This document shows, in pieces, positions 63,356 through 64,000 of a stretch of DNA of 64,000 bases. The notes under the pieces were generated by a model. It was not told the DNA's origin, ran no database searches, and worked only from the letters and a program-made list of their open reading frames with translations. Positions within the stretch are counted from its first letter, which is position 1. Each line of letters opens with the position of its first letter. The DNA lies in assembly GCF_001422645.1 (NCBI RefSeq), contig NZ_LMLR01000010.1, positions 62,001 through 126,000 of the forward strand. Reading direction: 5' to 3'. The translations under genes and the position numbers were made by a program. The DNA is from Arthrobacter sp. Leaf69. Lineage in GTDB: Bacteria; Actinomycetota; Actinomycetes; Actinomycetales; Micrococcaceae.

Positions 63356-63595
63356 ATGGCGATAAAAGCGACTGAAGCCCGACGCGACCTCGTACGTCTT
63401 ATCGAGCGCGTCAACCTCGACCAGACCGAAATCGAGATCATGTCGAAGCGCGGATCCGCCGTGCTCGTGGCGAAGGATCGGTACGACGCCCTAGTGGAGA
63501 CCAACTACCTGCTGCGCAGCCCCGTGAACGCCCAGCGCCTGCTGTCCGCCCTCGGATCCGTCCGCACGGTCGAAACTGCCGAGCACAAGCCTTAG
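63356..63595 (+). CDS. Phd/YefM-like antitoxin without visible toxin
   Basis: The 79-residue protein (MAIKATEARRDLVRLIERVNLDQTEIEIMSKRGSAVLVAKDRYDAL) matches the Phd/YefM DNA-binding N-terminus, with the usual LLRSPVNAQRLLSAL segment in the toxin-binding half. A downstream RelE/YoeB or Doc toxin would be expected, but the following 140 bases hold none. It is divergent from the DUF3800 gene. AAGGAGG lies 6 bases upstream of the ATG. Confidence 0.85.
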   Translation: MAIKATEARRDLVRLIERVNLDQTEIEIMSKRGSAVLVAKDRYDALVETNYLLRSPVNAQRLLSALGSVRTVETAEHKP

Positions 63596-63738
63596 GGCCG
63601 TAAACGGACGTAGCTTGGACTAAGCGGGCTACATCTTCCTGCAGAGGCAGTGTTGACTCAGGACACCGCGGGGATTCCCGTCATCGCCGGGGCCTCAATC
63701 AGGATGTCCTTCGTCTAATCCGGGAGCTGGTCGGGACT

Positions 63739-64000
63739 TCAGTATCTGCTTGGTGATCCACCACTCTGCTGCGGCCTCCCGATCGATGGCAGCTTCATCC
63801 CAGCCAGATACTTCACCGTCGGCGACGACTCGCGGCCAAGCTGATTGTCGAGGGTGACCTTCAGTCGGGCCGCGAGGATTTCGCGGCGCAGCGTGGCGAA
63901 GACCTCGTTCGTCTTTGCCGGGTCGTCTCTTGTGGCGTTGCCCGCAAGGCTTCGTTGCATTGCTTCGTTTTCTCCGGTTGCCGACGGGTCCTGCTCTTCG
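63739..64000 (-). CDS. Hypothetical protein, partial at the right edge
   Basis: The minus-strand frame is open from the edge to a stop at 63739 (about 87 residues: ...EVFATLRREILAARLKVTLDNQLGRESSPTVKYLAGMKLP). The composition looks protein-like, with a helical centre, but no family was recognised. An ATG at 63960 could be the start or an internal Met. Confidence 0.4.
   Translation of the reverse strand, partial: EEQDPSATGENEAMQRSLAGNATRDDPAKTNEVFATLRREILAARLKVTLDNQLGRESSPTVKYLAGMKLPSIGRPQQSGGSPSRY

Overview
The window looks like a chromosomal segment of a high-GC Gram-positive actinobacterium. The best guess is Arthrobacter/Pseudarthrobacter-like Micrococcaceae. This is inferred from strong GC bias, GTP-dependent PEP carboxykinase, a YhgE/Pip cassette, dodecin, helicase-associated-domain proteins and an actinobacterial c-di-AMP riboswitch ahead of a cell-wall hydrolase. 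No taxonomic search was possible.

Positions 1 to about 26,150 read as ordinary backbone. In order they hold: the end of flavohemoglobin; a covalent-flavin oxidoreductase bracketed by two near-identical hairpins; pckG with a Crp/GlxR-like site; tRNA-Arg(ACG); a GntR regulator and a divergent disulfide-type flavoprotein; a degenerate ABC ATPase, YhgE/Pip and TetR operon with a palindromic operator in its promoter; a DMT exporter, a SixA-like phosphatase and dodecin; an orphan winged-helix regulator; an OmpR-type two-component pair; the c-di-AMP riboswitch and secreted transglycosylase-like protein; upp, a PAP2 phosphatase and tadA; and a four-gene operon (MDR dehydrogenase, PTPS/QueD-like, glycosyltransferase, AlkZ-like). 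This part ends at tRNA-Ser(CGA).

From tRNA-Ser to the right edge the content is accessory, as in a genomic island. A SIR2-HerA anti-phage pair (26.7-30.1 kb) comes first. Next is a catabolic cassette (32.0-40.9 kb): GntR regulator, amidase, polar amino-acid-type ABC importer, and two CoA-transferase plus crotonase pairs. Near-duplicate helicase-associated-domain genes lie at 31.1 and 43.6 kb on either side of it. An AAA ATPase and an orphan VbhA-like antitoxin lie between the cassette and the second copy. A complete class 1 DISARM operon (drmD-drmMI-drmA-drmB-drmC, 58.5 to 44.8 kb, minus strand) follows, with a sixth co-directional membrane-anchored gene 29 bp after drmC. Beyond it are an XRE regulator, an unknown coiled-coil protein, a GIY-YIG nuclease-like protein, an OGG/HhH-like protein, a DUF3800 protein and an orphan Phd/YefM-like antitoxin.

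The backbone genes serve central metabolism, envelope and signalling. The island combines at least two anti-phage systems with a self-contained, probably GntR-controlled pathway that imports an amide-type compound, hydrolyses it, activates the acid to a CoA thioester and hydrates it. No integrase or transposase was recognised, so the far end of the island is probably outside the window.
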